Positions 20,094 to 29,218 of a stretch of DNA of 64,000 bases are shown here, in pieces (the first letter of the stretch is position 1; every line of letters starts with the position of its first letter). Below the pieces are notes generated by a model, which was not told where the DNA came from, ran no database searches, and saw only the letters and a program-made list of their open reading frames with translations. This DNA is from Solen grandis (Eukaryota > Mollusca > Bivalvia > Adapedonta > Solenidae), in assembly GCA_021229015.1 (NCBI GenBank), contig CM037778.1, positions 83,264,395 through 83,328,394 on the forward strand, in the 5' to 3' direction. Made by a program: the position numbers and the translations under genes.

Positions 20094-23037
20094 CTCAAGC
20101 TTGGATCTACCACAGCCTGCACATTCAGAGAGTGGTATCCCTTTCTGCAAACGTATAGAGGCTCATCAACCCCAGCTGGAGCAATGATTGGAACACGTAT
20201 CCCATCCACTGCCCCAACAACATTGGGAATTGAAGCAATTCTATAAAAATTCAATTTTATTGCTCTCAATTCAATGTTTGTCGCAAACGTCATGTTCTTG
20301 ACATTGAGGTTGATGGCCCTCACAACTTGGTCAACACTCCTGCAGACGGAGCTTCTAGAGATACAATGCAGGTCTCCCACTTCACTAAAGAAGTCACCTT
20401 TGGCGAGGTACCTCAGGGTTACAAGTGTCTGAAATATAGTTTAAGTATTTAACTGAAAAGAAATGACATTATTTAATGTATGAATTGAATATACAGAATT
20501 TATAGCTTAATATATGACTGTGTGATTGATATGCAGGTTTATGACATGGTCAAGTGGAATGATTAAGATTCACTTAGTCCATATACATATTCTTTCCTCA
20601 GTCAAATAGATCAGTACATTCAACTGTGTATCGCACAACAATATAGTATTATTTGTTACTTTATACCAGTCCTATACAGTTGGCGTATAATGATAGCAAG
20701 TAAAACATACAGATTGTTACATATTTTAAATGATTTATTTATCATTATATTGCACCTAGTACCAGTCAGTTAACATAAAATGGAATGGATATCATTGCAT
20801 TAATTATTTTTCAAAAATTCAGGTTAGGTATTCATAAACCTTAACGACCAACCAACAGTAGTCAGGTCATTTGGAGACTACTGTTGCTTGAGACAGATAT
20901 AGTACTGCCACACTGCAGTATCACAAAATTGACATGTGGCAAGATACTGCACCTGGTCACATTATCTTGACACTGGGCCAACCAGTATTGGAACTACCCT
21001 TATATGCTGAGCATCAAACAAGGGAGCTATACCAGTATCATTTTTTTTATGATTTTAGTATGTTGCCACAGAAATTGAACCCAATTGACCTCCCAATTCT
21101 AAAAGTAAATAATTGTATTTTACATAGATTCAAGATTCAAGATTTTATTATGGTAAGGCCTCCAGCCCATACACAAAAATATAAATACACATCATTTGCA
21201 CATGCACAGCAACGTATGTATTGTGACAGGTAGTCATATTTATCAACATATTTAAACTATTTAACAAAGACATATCCTAAAGACAATACATAATATTATA
21301 AGTCATAGTGTAGTAAAACTTTACTTGCCTAAATATTCATTTCTTACATTAGTTGCATGGAATATAAACATTGCTAATTTCTTAATGACATCTTCATTTT
21401 TACATGCTATAAGATTGTAAAATTTTTCAAAAGAGAATATATAGTAAAATATTAATATTAAGAACTTCTAAAATTTGCTAAACAACTCCTAAACCTATCA
21501 ATATTTAACAATTTGATGTAACTTTCCAATTGTATCAAATTTTACATAATAGGATAATTTCACATTTTTACAACAACATTCATACCAATTTTGCACATAC
21601 TGATCTTTTAATCTAGTAACATATGTGGTGAGAAATAACTTTTGATTTGATGCATATTGATGTTCCCATACATATCCAAAACCGTTTGAATAAAGATGTT
21701 GCCTAACACTGCTTACCCAATTATTATATCCTAAAGAATCAAAGTGTACTTGCATATCATAACATGTTCTAACATATCTATATTTAGGCATATTGAGAAT
21801 TCTTAACCAATAGCTAATGCATCTTTTGGCAGCATATATGTATAAAGGGAATCTTCCTAAGTCACCTAACACTGCATCATTACAAGCTGATTGTTTTACA
21901 TTTAAAAAGCGTTTACAAGCAAAAATGTGAATACTTTCAAGACAAACAAAATTATTAAGTCCCCAAATTTCCGATCCATATAATAAAATTGGCTGGATTT
22001 TTGCATCAAATATTTTAAAATAAATACTATATGGCAAACATTTGCAACATTCAAGAGATGTATTTTACATATATGAATGATGCAGTATGGATTTAGAAAA
22101 AAAATAACTTCAATCAGTGTTAATGTTTTTATAAAATCTTCTTCAATTAGCTAGGGTCACATTCAATATAATTATTAAAACAGGTTTAAAATGAAAAGAA
22201 AAAGTACATAGGTTGAGACATTACAAATTTCAAGTACTTAAAATTACATCTAAGTGCATTTGTGTATAACAGACCAAATATGATAAAATATACTGATATG
22301 TAACAGATTTGAGGCATATTTAGAACAGGTACTGCAATAATATGAGGGTCATAATATCAGGCTATTCATAATTGACTGTCAGTGGAGAAATTATCACTAA
22401 AAGTCTTGCATTCTGAGTTGACATACACAAACAACAGCATCCAAATTACTGTGGATTTGGGGGGGATGCTCATACTTATAATTTCTTATTTGTTTTCAAG
22501 CAAGTACCATTTCATAATCATAAAAAAAAATATTCAATGCAGCAAAATTTCTGACATTATCACTTTGCATCAACGCTAAACTAGGTTTACATTAGAAATT
22601 AAAACTGCAAAATCAAAAATTCAGACTGCAATAAACAAACCAAAACAGGCATGAAATTTAATTATTATTTAAAAAATAAAAAAGGAACGATTTTCCCTGA
22701 ATCTTTAACTATTGCGACCAATCCGTTCAATCCACTGTGATTGTGTAGCGGAAATGTGTATTGTTTACACGGCCTGTTTACACAGGTGATATCAGTAGAA
22801 ACGCACGTCTATAAAATAAGCAAATTTTTAAGGAGGATCAAGATTTACGAAAATTATTCATCGAAAAAATTAATTAATATAAATAAATATACCTTCGTAG
22901 TGGCATCAAGTGGGTGACTTCTGTTTGATTTCGGGCATATTTCGTCTTCGATTTGTTCAATCAGGTTGTTTATGCCGTGTCTTGGAAGGCGATAACGCTC
23001 GATAATCTCACTATCGCTTAGGTTCGTCAATGTTTTT
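20094..23037 (-). pseudogene. Harbinger DDE transposase (HARBI1-like), two exons seen, C-terminal half missing
   Basis: Exon A on the minus strand, about 23037 to 22895, encodes SDSEIIERYRLPRHGINNLI and ends with a GTAT donor after DATTK. Exon B, about 20435 to 20094, reads TLVTLRYLAKGDFFSEVGDL, then RSSVCRSVDQV and NVVGAVDGIRVPI, which carries the first catalytic aspartate, then GYHSLNVQAVVDPSLR and a GTAAGA donor. The remaining part with the second aspartate and the glutamate would lie in a further exon between 19.4 and 20.09 kb, but none could be found. The intron between A and B is 2.46 kb, enlarged by a LINE insertion. The catalytic triad is therefore incomplete and the element is probably no longer autonomous. 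Confidence 0.75.
21498..22080 (-). mobile_element. LINE reverse transcriptase C-terminal fragment inside Harbinger intron
   Basis: An uninterrupted 179-codon minus-strand frame (22037 to 21498) with FDAKIQPILLYGSEIWG, the well-known pattern downstream of the reverse transcriptase domain in many non-LTR elements, then HIFACKRFLNV and WLRILNMPKYR. It belongs to a different LINE family from those at 8-13 kb. It has no catalytic domain. Because it is still open and lies in the transposase intron, it is probably one of the younger insertions in the window. Confidence 0.75.
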
Positions 23038-24739
23038 TTTCTATGTTGAAAAACACGTTACCTGCGTCGGATACGTTTGTCAAACAACATGAACGCAGCC
23101 AATTCTTCGTTACTTACGCAAGCTACTTACCTAACTTAAAGTTACGAAGAAATCTACGAAAATCGTACAAAAATTCGTATAATATAAAGATAATTGACGT
23201 TCAACGGCGTTTCACTAACGTCAATTATCTTCGTGCGAAAAAATGTAAGAAAAAATTGTTCGTACGAAGTTAAGTGAAACGGGCCCCTGGTCATGAAAAA
23301 TCGTAAAGAGCAAGGACAGTTGGCGGCGACCCTGTCAATTAGCGGGCGTACCTTTGGATAGACCAGCCAGTTTAAATGATGTGGACGCCTTTGAAGAGCT
23401 CCTAGGTGTACGCGTGATGGTGGTTAGCGCTAGATTGGGCAATAAATTTATCACTAGACCCAGACTCGACCATCATCTGCAAAGACTGTAACATGGAGTG
23501 TAGATCCAAGGAATACTTTGGTCAACATAAAACAGTCCCGGTCTACAAAAATTGGAAAAAGAAGGGTCAACGTAGTGACCTTTCCGAATGTCAGAAATGG
23601 TGGAAATGCCCTACATGTTTTAAGGTAATAAGAAAAGATAAAAGAGAAACTGAAGATCACCAATGTGGAGAGTATTTGTGTACATCGTGTGAAAAATATG
23701 TCATGGACAATCATTTATGTTATTAGAGAGCCACTTTTGCGAAAGAACATTTTATTCCAAAATTTATATTTTTTTTACTTTGAGAGTAGCCAAGATGAAA
23801 TCAATACCTGTCAGGATGGATACAAGCCCCTGAAGAATACCTTTTGTAAAGATTGTGAATCATACTAGGTATGTACCTCTTGCTCCAAATGTCAAAATTT
23901 TAAATCATCATGGTGCGGGTAATCCACCCACCGTCCAAATTTTGTCGTGGCGCATACTGTTTGCCCAAACTGTATAGATAAGGAATTGACACCAGAGTCC
24001 AAATGTAAAGCATGCGGTACCCGGTGCGCCAAATGTGACAAAACCGACCTCTATGAAAACGAAGATGAGGGACCTTGTCCCGATACATGTGGGTTTTGGG
24101 AAGTCACATTTGAAGGACCGGAAACCGCTGAGAAATTTGGAAAGTGGTTGTTCTCTGATCAACACGCATATTTTAAAGTCATTGCGCATCTTATGAAGGG
24201 CTACGATGGTTATTTTCCTTTGGAATACCTCATTGATCATTCTCTACGACCCAATAAAATTATTTACTGTGGGTCAAAAATTATGTATATGACAGTGGAG
24301 CGAGATATACATATCAAGGTGATTGACAGTCTCAATTTTTTTACCAATGAAATTGTCACAATTACCCAAAGCGTTTGGATTGAAAAGAATTGAGGAAAAG
24401 ATGGTTCCCACATTTTTTTAATACGAACGAAAATCAAACTTATGTAGGACTCTACCCTGAAGCGAAATGTTATAGAGATATGTTTATGAGTGACACAAAA
24501 AGAAATGAGCTGCGTGTGTGGTTGAGTGAAAGAGTGAACGCGACCTTTGATTTTAGAAAAAAAATGTTAGAATACTGTCGGTTTTTCGAGAAATATGCTT
24601 AAGTTAGAGACTTGTTGATGCGTGCGACGGGTGAAGAAGTGGAGGAGATAAATGATAAAGGAAAAGTAGAAAAGAAATGGGTGGGCGCCGTAGATCAATT
24701 CCGTCACCATAGCGTCTATATATATGAACATTTTCAGAA

Positions 24740-25144
24740 CTAAATTTTTAGATGAAGAATAGAAAGTTCAATTGGACAGTGACGAAACTGAATGGATCCC
24801 TGCCAAACGTGTGGATGGTAAAAGTCTAAAGGTCCTTCTACTTTGAATGAGGCGGATATAGTCTTGACGTAGATATGTCCTATCTGAACGGGCCATCCCA
24901 TCTTCTGTAATACACGAGCGTAACGTCTCACAATTAATTTTGCTTCCTTCACAGTTTTAGTTTTTCCATTCACAATCATTTTTCCATTTGAAAACAGCAT
25001 ACAATGACCACCCATCATTTTATTTTTCCATTGAGCACCAGAAAATGTTTTCGGGTTATAAATGATATTAGAACATTTTAATGCCAGTTCTGTTAGGTTG
25101 ATAGCACAATTAAGGTCTGTATACAAGACGATGTTGTTAATCAT
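24740..25144 (-). CDS. TBP-like protein (TATA-box-binding family), single repeat, Polinton-encoded
   Basis: TBP binds the TATA box and nucleates RNA polymerase II/III initiation. The 134-residue frame matches the first TBP repeat and linker from residue 2 to about 106: NNIVLYTDLNCAINLTELAL, then NIIYNPKTFSG, MLFSNGKMIVNGK (the FSSGKMV strand of TBP) and RRYARVLQKMGWPV (the RKYARVVQKLGFPA helix of TBP). The second saddle repeat is not visible, since after residue 110 the similarity stops. Normal TBP cores have about 180 residues in two repeats, so this is either half-length by nature or cut by a shift near 24.8 kb. It converges with the polymerase remnant. A CCAAT/TATA block lies 165 bp upstream of the ATG. 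A host TBP pseudogene is less likely, because sequence divergence is strong and the neighbours are Polinton genes. Confidence 0.8.
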   Translation of the reverse strand: MINNIVLYTDLNCAINLTELALKCSNIIYNPKTFSGAQWKNKMMGGHCMLFSNGKMIVNGKTKTVKEAKLIVRRYARVLQKMGWPVQIGHIYVKTISASFKVEGPLDFYHPHVWQGSIQFRHCPIELSILHLKI

Positions 25145-25308
25145 TACCCACCTCGGGGGGGTTTAATGAATCTGGCTGCCTCAAGCCATGTTTCTCGTCT
25201 AAGTCTTCTAATAGTCACTAATAGTCAACCACCAGATCATTTCATCTAAACACCAATATACCACGTACACGAGCCCGAACAAACTGACAGTATGCGGGAC
25301 TGTAACAT

Positions 25309-25341
25309 CTATTTATAATGCTCAAGTCCATTCTGATTGGT
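25309..25341 (-). promoter_or_regulatory. CCAAT-TATA promoter block upstream of the TBP-like gene
   Basis: On the minus strand ACCAATCAGAATGGACTTGA is followed within a few bases by TATAAATAGA (TATA at 25309-25318). The 24 bases from about 25318 to 25341 are identical to 26278-26301 upstream of the PC4-like gene. A start site about 30 bp downstream would leave a leader of roughly 135 bp before the TBP-like ATG. Confidence 0.65.
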
Positions 25342-25350
25342 CGGCGATGT

Positions 25351-25554
25351 TTATCCAATAACATCCATGCCTGATACCCCCACCATTTTTATATACTCAC
25401 AGTCAGGTGACCATTTTTCGTGTTCAATCATGGCGTTATCATGCCTTTCCCAGTCTTTTGAAATAATACCACACCGAAAAAAACAAACCACTTTATCCGC
25501 TGTTCCAGTGTAATAGAAACCGGCTTTAGCCATCTCATATTTGATTGGAACCAT
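25351..25554 (-). CDS. Single BIR-domain protein (inhibitor-of-apoptosis type)
   Basis: A 67-residue frame with the BIR core: MAKAGFYYTGTADKVVCFF, then DWERHDNAMIEHEKWSPDCEY. The zinc ligands would be Cys, Cys, His and Cys; His and the last Cys have the normal spacing (H-x6-C). The first pair is C-x3-C (CFFRC) where nearly all BIRs have C-x2-C. The codons there form a run of seven T, so a codon may have been gained. The N-terminal helices of a full BIR are partly lacking and there is no RING. BIR proteins block caspases, and viruses of invertebrates commonly carry them. It lies between the TBP-like and PC4-like genes on the same strand; the C-terminus overlaps nothing. No own TATA block is evident. 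Confidence 0.75.
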   Translation of the reverse strand: MVPIKYEMAKAGFYYTGTADKVVCFFRCGIISKDWERHDNAMIEHEKWSPDCEYIKMVGVSGMDVIG

Positions 25555-25724
25555 TTGTTTGGATAGGTGTCAAAGGTATCTAGTGTTTATCATAATATAC
25601 TAGCCATTAGCCGTATTGAGTCGGTAAAGTTCATAGTGTGAAGGAAATGACGACGTTCTACTCTTTTAAAGTGTGTCTTATTTCTATTTTTAGTACATTC
25701 TATTTATAGATTTTTACGTCAATT

Positions 25725-26218
25725 TTACCAGTTGTGAAAATCATTAGGGTGACACCCTGAACACTGTAATGAACCTAAAATATTCATATGATCTGCTTCT
25801 AAATAACACGGAATGACTGTGTCCAGTTCAGGACACACCCGTCCCACTTCCGGTATGTGTTCTTTCAAGCGTTGGTATTCATCTGGTCTTAATTAAAGTC
25901 CATTTTTTTTAGGTACCACGTCCTCTTCGGGTTTCCAATACTGTCTTATGTCGACGCAAACACTTCCCTCACTCACTGTACAATAAATGTTTCCTCCAAG
26001 ATGGGTATTATAAGCCTGCTTGTCTTTAAGTCGCTGGTCCGCAAACTCTGATGCATCTACCAAGTTTTCCACCGCATTAGTGTTAAACTGATACCCTTTT
26101 TCGTTGGTTTTCCATTAAGCCATTCTCGCAAGTCAACCCTGAGCTCCCCTTTCAATTCGCACACTTGAACGTAACGATCATTTCCTAGAGCACGTTTGCA
26201 TCTATAGTTGTTTGCCAT
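25725..26218 (-). pseudogene. PC4/p15-like transcriptional coactivator, frameshifted
   Basis: PC4 binds single-stranded DNA and assists RNA polymerase II initiation. From 26218: MANNYRCKRAL, RYVQVCELKGELRVDLREWL, then KPTKKGISL, the PC4 signature (short beta strands and the KKGI(S/A)L turn). After a shift near 26100, a second PC4-like block follows with GSVCVDIRQYWKPEEDVVPKKNG (in two parts, 26010-25910). After another shift at the T8 run near 25900, DEYQRLKEHIPEVGRV and a Cys-containing tail end at 25725. The 26218 start is preferred over 26245 because it is in ACCATGG context and lies about 53 bp after TATAAAAG, while 26245 would fall at the likely transcription start. Two PC4-like blocks in tandem are unusual. 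Confidence 0.7.
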
Positions 26219-26270
26219 GGTTGTTTGTCGCTTGCCAGACAACATATGACAACAGCCTTCCTTACACTGT

Positions 26271-26301
26271 CTTTTATATGCTCAAGTCCATTCTGATTGG
26301 T
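26271..26301 (-). promoter_or_regulatory. CCAAT-TATA promoter block upstream of the PC4-like gene
   Basis: On the minus strand AACCAATCAGAATGGACTTG runs into CATATAAAAG (TATA at 26271-26280). The central 24 bases equal those at 25318-25341. The TATA box is about 53 bp from the chosen ATG. Confidence 0.65.
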
Positions 26302-27000
26302 TAAAAATACCTAAATCTGATTGGCTAACTGCTTTTACTGGATGCTAATTTTAGTAACAAACGTCAGCATACGTCAAACGTGTCCAAACTTGTTTGATGA
26401 TGAAATCTCAGCATCACTGTCAAAACTTAGTAACGAATAAGAGAATATAGTACAGTTGAATTGAAAATGATGAGTATGAAGTCACTATCATATTATTGGC
26501 TATCTATTTTTAGAATGTCGTTTAGGCCTGCATTCATATGTCTACATAGAGCTACTATCCCAATATCGCCAACTGAAAATGATGTTCCATCAACATCGAC
26601 AACTAAACGCAAAACTGATTTCTCGTTTTTCGCCTCACTAGGGCGCCACGTGAAATATTCAATCTATAAATGCATATAAATAGATGGTTTAGCAGGGTCA
26701 CTTCAGAGTTTTGGACTTTATTTGCCGGAGTGCAGGTTTTATATCTTATAAGAGAATCTAGATCCAATGTTGTTGTTTTTTTAATAATTAGCAAACTTGT
26801 ACAATATATTTTTCAAAGTATATTACAATAAGAAAAAGGTTACAAAATTAACAGTGCATATAAACACACCATAAATGATAACAATGTTTTTTTTTTTTTT
26901 TTTAAATCATCGACTCATAAATAACCAATATATATAATTGTATAAACTATTGTCTTCTTTTTAAGATGGTTTTGCTCATTAGAAATACAATTTCATTTTG
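26302..27000. other. Unannotated right flank of the Polinton remnant
   Basis: No terminal inverted repeat of a Polinton could be recognised here or near 13 kb. A TATA-like TATAAATGCATATAAATAG lies at 26666-26684. A T17 run is near 26888. Confidence 0.4.
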
Positions 27001-27034
27001 TCATTAATAGAGTTAAAAAATGAGGATACAAAAC

Positions 27035-27976
27035 CTAAACAAGGTGAATTTCATTTCTTTTAAATAGTTTGTTATATTGCCAAGTGCAAACACCATGAGA
27101 GGTTAACGTACAGATAGGGCGAAGGCAAAAAAAGATTAAATTTTGACAAATAAAACACTTAGCAATACATGTATTATCAACATACATTGATATTTCTTTT
27201 ACTTCGTTAAGATAATACACAAAGAGTTTATATATTTGAAAAAAAGGAAAGAGAAGGAGATCAAACCATAGAAAACATGACATATTATCTTTTGTTGCTT
27301 TAGTTAAGATAAGCAGTGGCACTTAAACATAACAATAACTTTCTTTAAATTATCATGATAAATATAAATGTATATAAACATTTCTTTAAAAAGAAATAAT
27401 GCCAGACAGACATTATTAAAATTATTGTAAAAGGTTTACAATATTACCATATCTTAGTTTGATTTGTTCATAAGTAAGAAAAGAACCATAAATGACTAAA
27501 ATATTATTCAATTATGGGAATATTTCATGTTGCATAAATGTCTTATATTTAATGGAAGAACCTTCGACCCTTTTTTCTGTTGTATAATACAAATATTTAA
27601 TCAATTCCGTTTTGTGACAACAGTATAACTATAATAATACATTGTACAATAATACGAGTTTAAAACGTCTTTCCAAATGGGGTTATCGGTAGTTTCTACA
27701 TTTAAAGAACATATTATTGACCTGATTTAGATAGAGATTTGATGTTCTGGTTAATGGAGGTAATGACTTGGTATTACTTGTCATAAACAATAAGTCGTCG
27801 GATGATCTAATTAACCATTTAATTTTAAGATGTTATAAAATCATTATTGTATCATTCTGAATGCCCTTTTAAGTTATCTTGTTATGATTTATCTTCTTTT
27901 GGTAATTAGTGTTGTTTTTTTCCCACATGAAATAAAAAATAAATAATAATAAACGTTTCTAATTCCTTCATTACGT
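27035..27976 (-). mobile_element. LINE fragment, copy 2 (matches 1-631)
   Basis: 27329-27976 is a direct repeat of 1-631, with scattered substitutions and small indels. It stops at TTCTAATTCCTTCATTACG, where the left copy continues into the LTPIGKIT segment, so this copy is more 5' truncated. The stretch 27322-27035 (minus) may be the continuing 3' part, with a cysteine-containing segment, but the identity of that part is uncertain. The two copies lie 27.3 kb apart in the same orientation. Confidence 0.65.
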
Positions 27977-28018
27977 ACGGAAGCCTATTAGTGCCACATT
28001 GACACTTATTTTTTTTTT

Positions 28019-28164
28019 ATTTTTGACACTTTAATCTGTAAAATGTACAAATAATCTGTAAAATTTACAGTTTAAACTGTAAATTTACACTTTTTTTATG
28101 TAAAATTCAAACTTTTTTCTGTGAAATTTACTGTTTAAACTGTAAAATTCACATTTTTTTCTGT
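28019..28164. repeat. AT-rich palindromic repeats (CTGTAAAATTTACAG type) at the gap edge
   Basis: Repeated TCTGTAAAATTTACAG and GTTTAAACTGTAAA units, several perfectly palindromic, with T-runs between them. They run straight into the N gap, so the array is probably longer in the genome. Confidence 0.8.
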
Positions 28165-28264
28165 NNNNNNNNNNNNNNNNNNNNNNNNNNNNNNNNNNNN
28201 NNNNNNNNNNNNNNNNNNNNNNNNNNNNNNNNNNNNNNNNNNNNNNNNNNNNNNNNNNNNNNNN
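28165..28264. other. Assembly gap of 100 N
   Basis: Exactly 100 N, the usual placeholder for a gap of unknown size. It follows a repeat array and lies about 0.8 kb beyond the last visible exon of the lectin/CUB gene. Confidence 0.99.
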
Positions 28265-29068
28265 ACCTTGAATGCTGGAAAATGGTTAAGAATACTACTT
28301 CTGATTCATAGTCTAAAAATTGTTGTGTCAAACAATAGACAGATATTGACCAAGCATCAGAAATCTGACCTCATATTGAATAAATTTCATTATTTGGGCA
28401 TGCCTTTTTATTAAGATATGACAAGGGTGATTCACATAAAGTTTATATTGGATTTCAAATCATTAAAGTTTTCTAAAACATTTATCTGTTTAAATATACT
28501 ATTGATTTTCATGATTATAAATCATATTTAATAATATTTTGTTTGACACATCTTTTAATTTTGAGTTGAAATTTACATAACAAATGAAATATTTCTAGTA
28601 AGAATGATTATTAAAAAGAGAGTAGGCTTTCAGCAGAAAGATATGTTTTCTTAACTTAAACATGGAGAACAAAATTACCTACCCTTGTCACATGGACAAT
28701 GATAAAGCATAAAAATAAAAGAGGTGATTTTTTTGATTTTTTACTGCTGTCAGTGCTAAGGTTTTGTGTGGTCCATCTATTCCACTAAATGCTTTGATGA
28801 TTATAGCTAAAGGTAATCTTTGATAAATAAACCTTTCATTTCTTTGTTGAAATAACAGTTTATTCCCAATGCAAGCAGTACAAAAAATGATATCACATTG
28901 AAACATGTTAAATTATTCAATGCATATTTTTTTTTTCTTTATTCATTATATATATTGATGAAGGAATGAAAACAAGAAAAATGCAGTAAAGCTTAATTGG
29001 GTATTTGTATGGATATGAAAATTAATTAATTCACTGAAGTTAAAATTAGAGAGAAATATGCGACTCAC

Positions 29069-29218
29069 CAAACGGCAGTTTCTCCCCGCTGCTGCTGGAG
29101 GACGTGCTTTTCACGGGTATGAGAGTGTTCGTCTTGGTCTCCAGGGGTTGCCGTGTGAAGGCGCGGTTGGTAGTGACCCTGGGGGTTGGGGGTGTGGTTG
29201 AGGGGAGAGGGGGGTATG
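29069..29218 (-). CDS. Ser/Thr/Pro-rich linker exon
   Basis: Begins after CTCTTGCAG. It encodes AYPPLPSTTPPTPRVTTNRA and a further 30 residues with KSTSSSSSGEK, probably an O-glycosylated stalk. It ends with a TTTG/GTGAGT donor. 150 nt, symmetrical 1-1. The CpG-bearing, GC-richer composition stands out from the introns on both sides. Confidence 0.75.

Larger units (their letters stand above)
15148..23293. mobile_element. PIF/Harbinger DNA transposon, 8.14 kb, with target duplication TCA
   Basis: Terminal inverted repeats start CCAGGGGCCCGTTTCACT at 15151 and end with its reverse complement at 23290; about 31 bp match with one difference. TCA flanks both sides (15148-15150, 23291-23293), a 3-bp target duplication as expected for this superfamily. 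Subterminal regions are packed with TTCGTACGAA-type palindromes and TTCGTA half sites (15170-15300 and 23100-23270), probable transposase or Myb-protein binding sites. Inside are the two classic Harbinger genes: a Myb/SANT-like protein on the plus strand and a DDE transposase on the minus strand. Three later insertions lie within it (SINE 17.6 kb, hairpin element 18.3 kb, LINE piece 21.5 kb). It lies within the Polinton polymerase. Confidence 0.85.
14331..24602 (+). pseudogene. Polinton/Maverick protein-primed family B DNA polymerase, N-terminal and exonuclease region, split by a transposon
   Basis: The known role of this family is replication of the element's linear DNA from a protein primer. 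Pieces in order: 14331-14648 (basic, ending RKKRPW) changes frame into 14594-14800, then 14812-15027 and onward to 15150; this matches the N-terminal region of Polinton PolB. An 8.14-kb Harbinger (15151-23290) follows. Reading resumes after 23291: a block with SARLGNKF, then a zinc-binding region with paired cysteines (23493-23726, 23947-24060), then the exonuclease region with MKGYDGYF and the block VIDSLNF (about 24190-24340), and finally PHFFNTNENQTYVGLYPEAK (24405-24470) up to 24602. Several frameshifts and stops occur (near 14600, 14800, 15020, 23340-23500, 23725, 24340, 24410). The palm motifs with catalytic aspartates are missing, so the gene is truncated as well as broken. No capsid, ATPase, protease or integrase gene is found nearby. 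Confidence 0.8.

Noticed and set aside
1..27976. Direct repeats at both ends of a 27-kb block read as LTRs of a giant element
   Set aside because: The repeats carry LINE ORF2 motifs, have different 5' ends, lack TG...CA borders and primer sites, and the interior is a mosaic of unrelated elements.
28688..28906. Minus-strand frame as the next exon of the lectin/CUB gene
   Set aside because: No phase 1 acceptor/donor pair gives a sensible continuation, and the residues do not resemble a membrane helix or a known domain.
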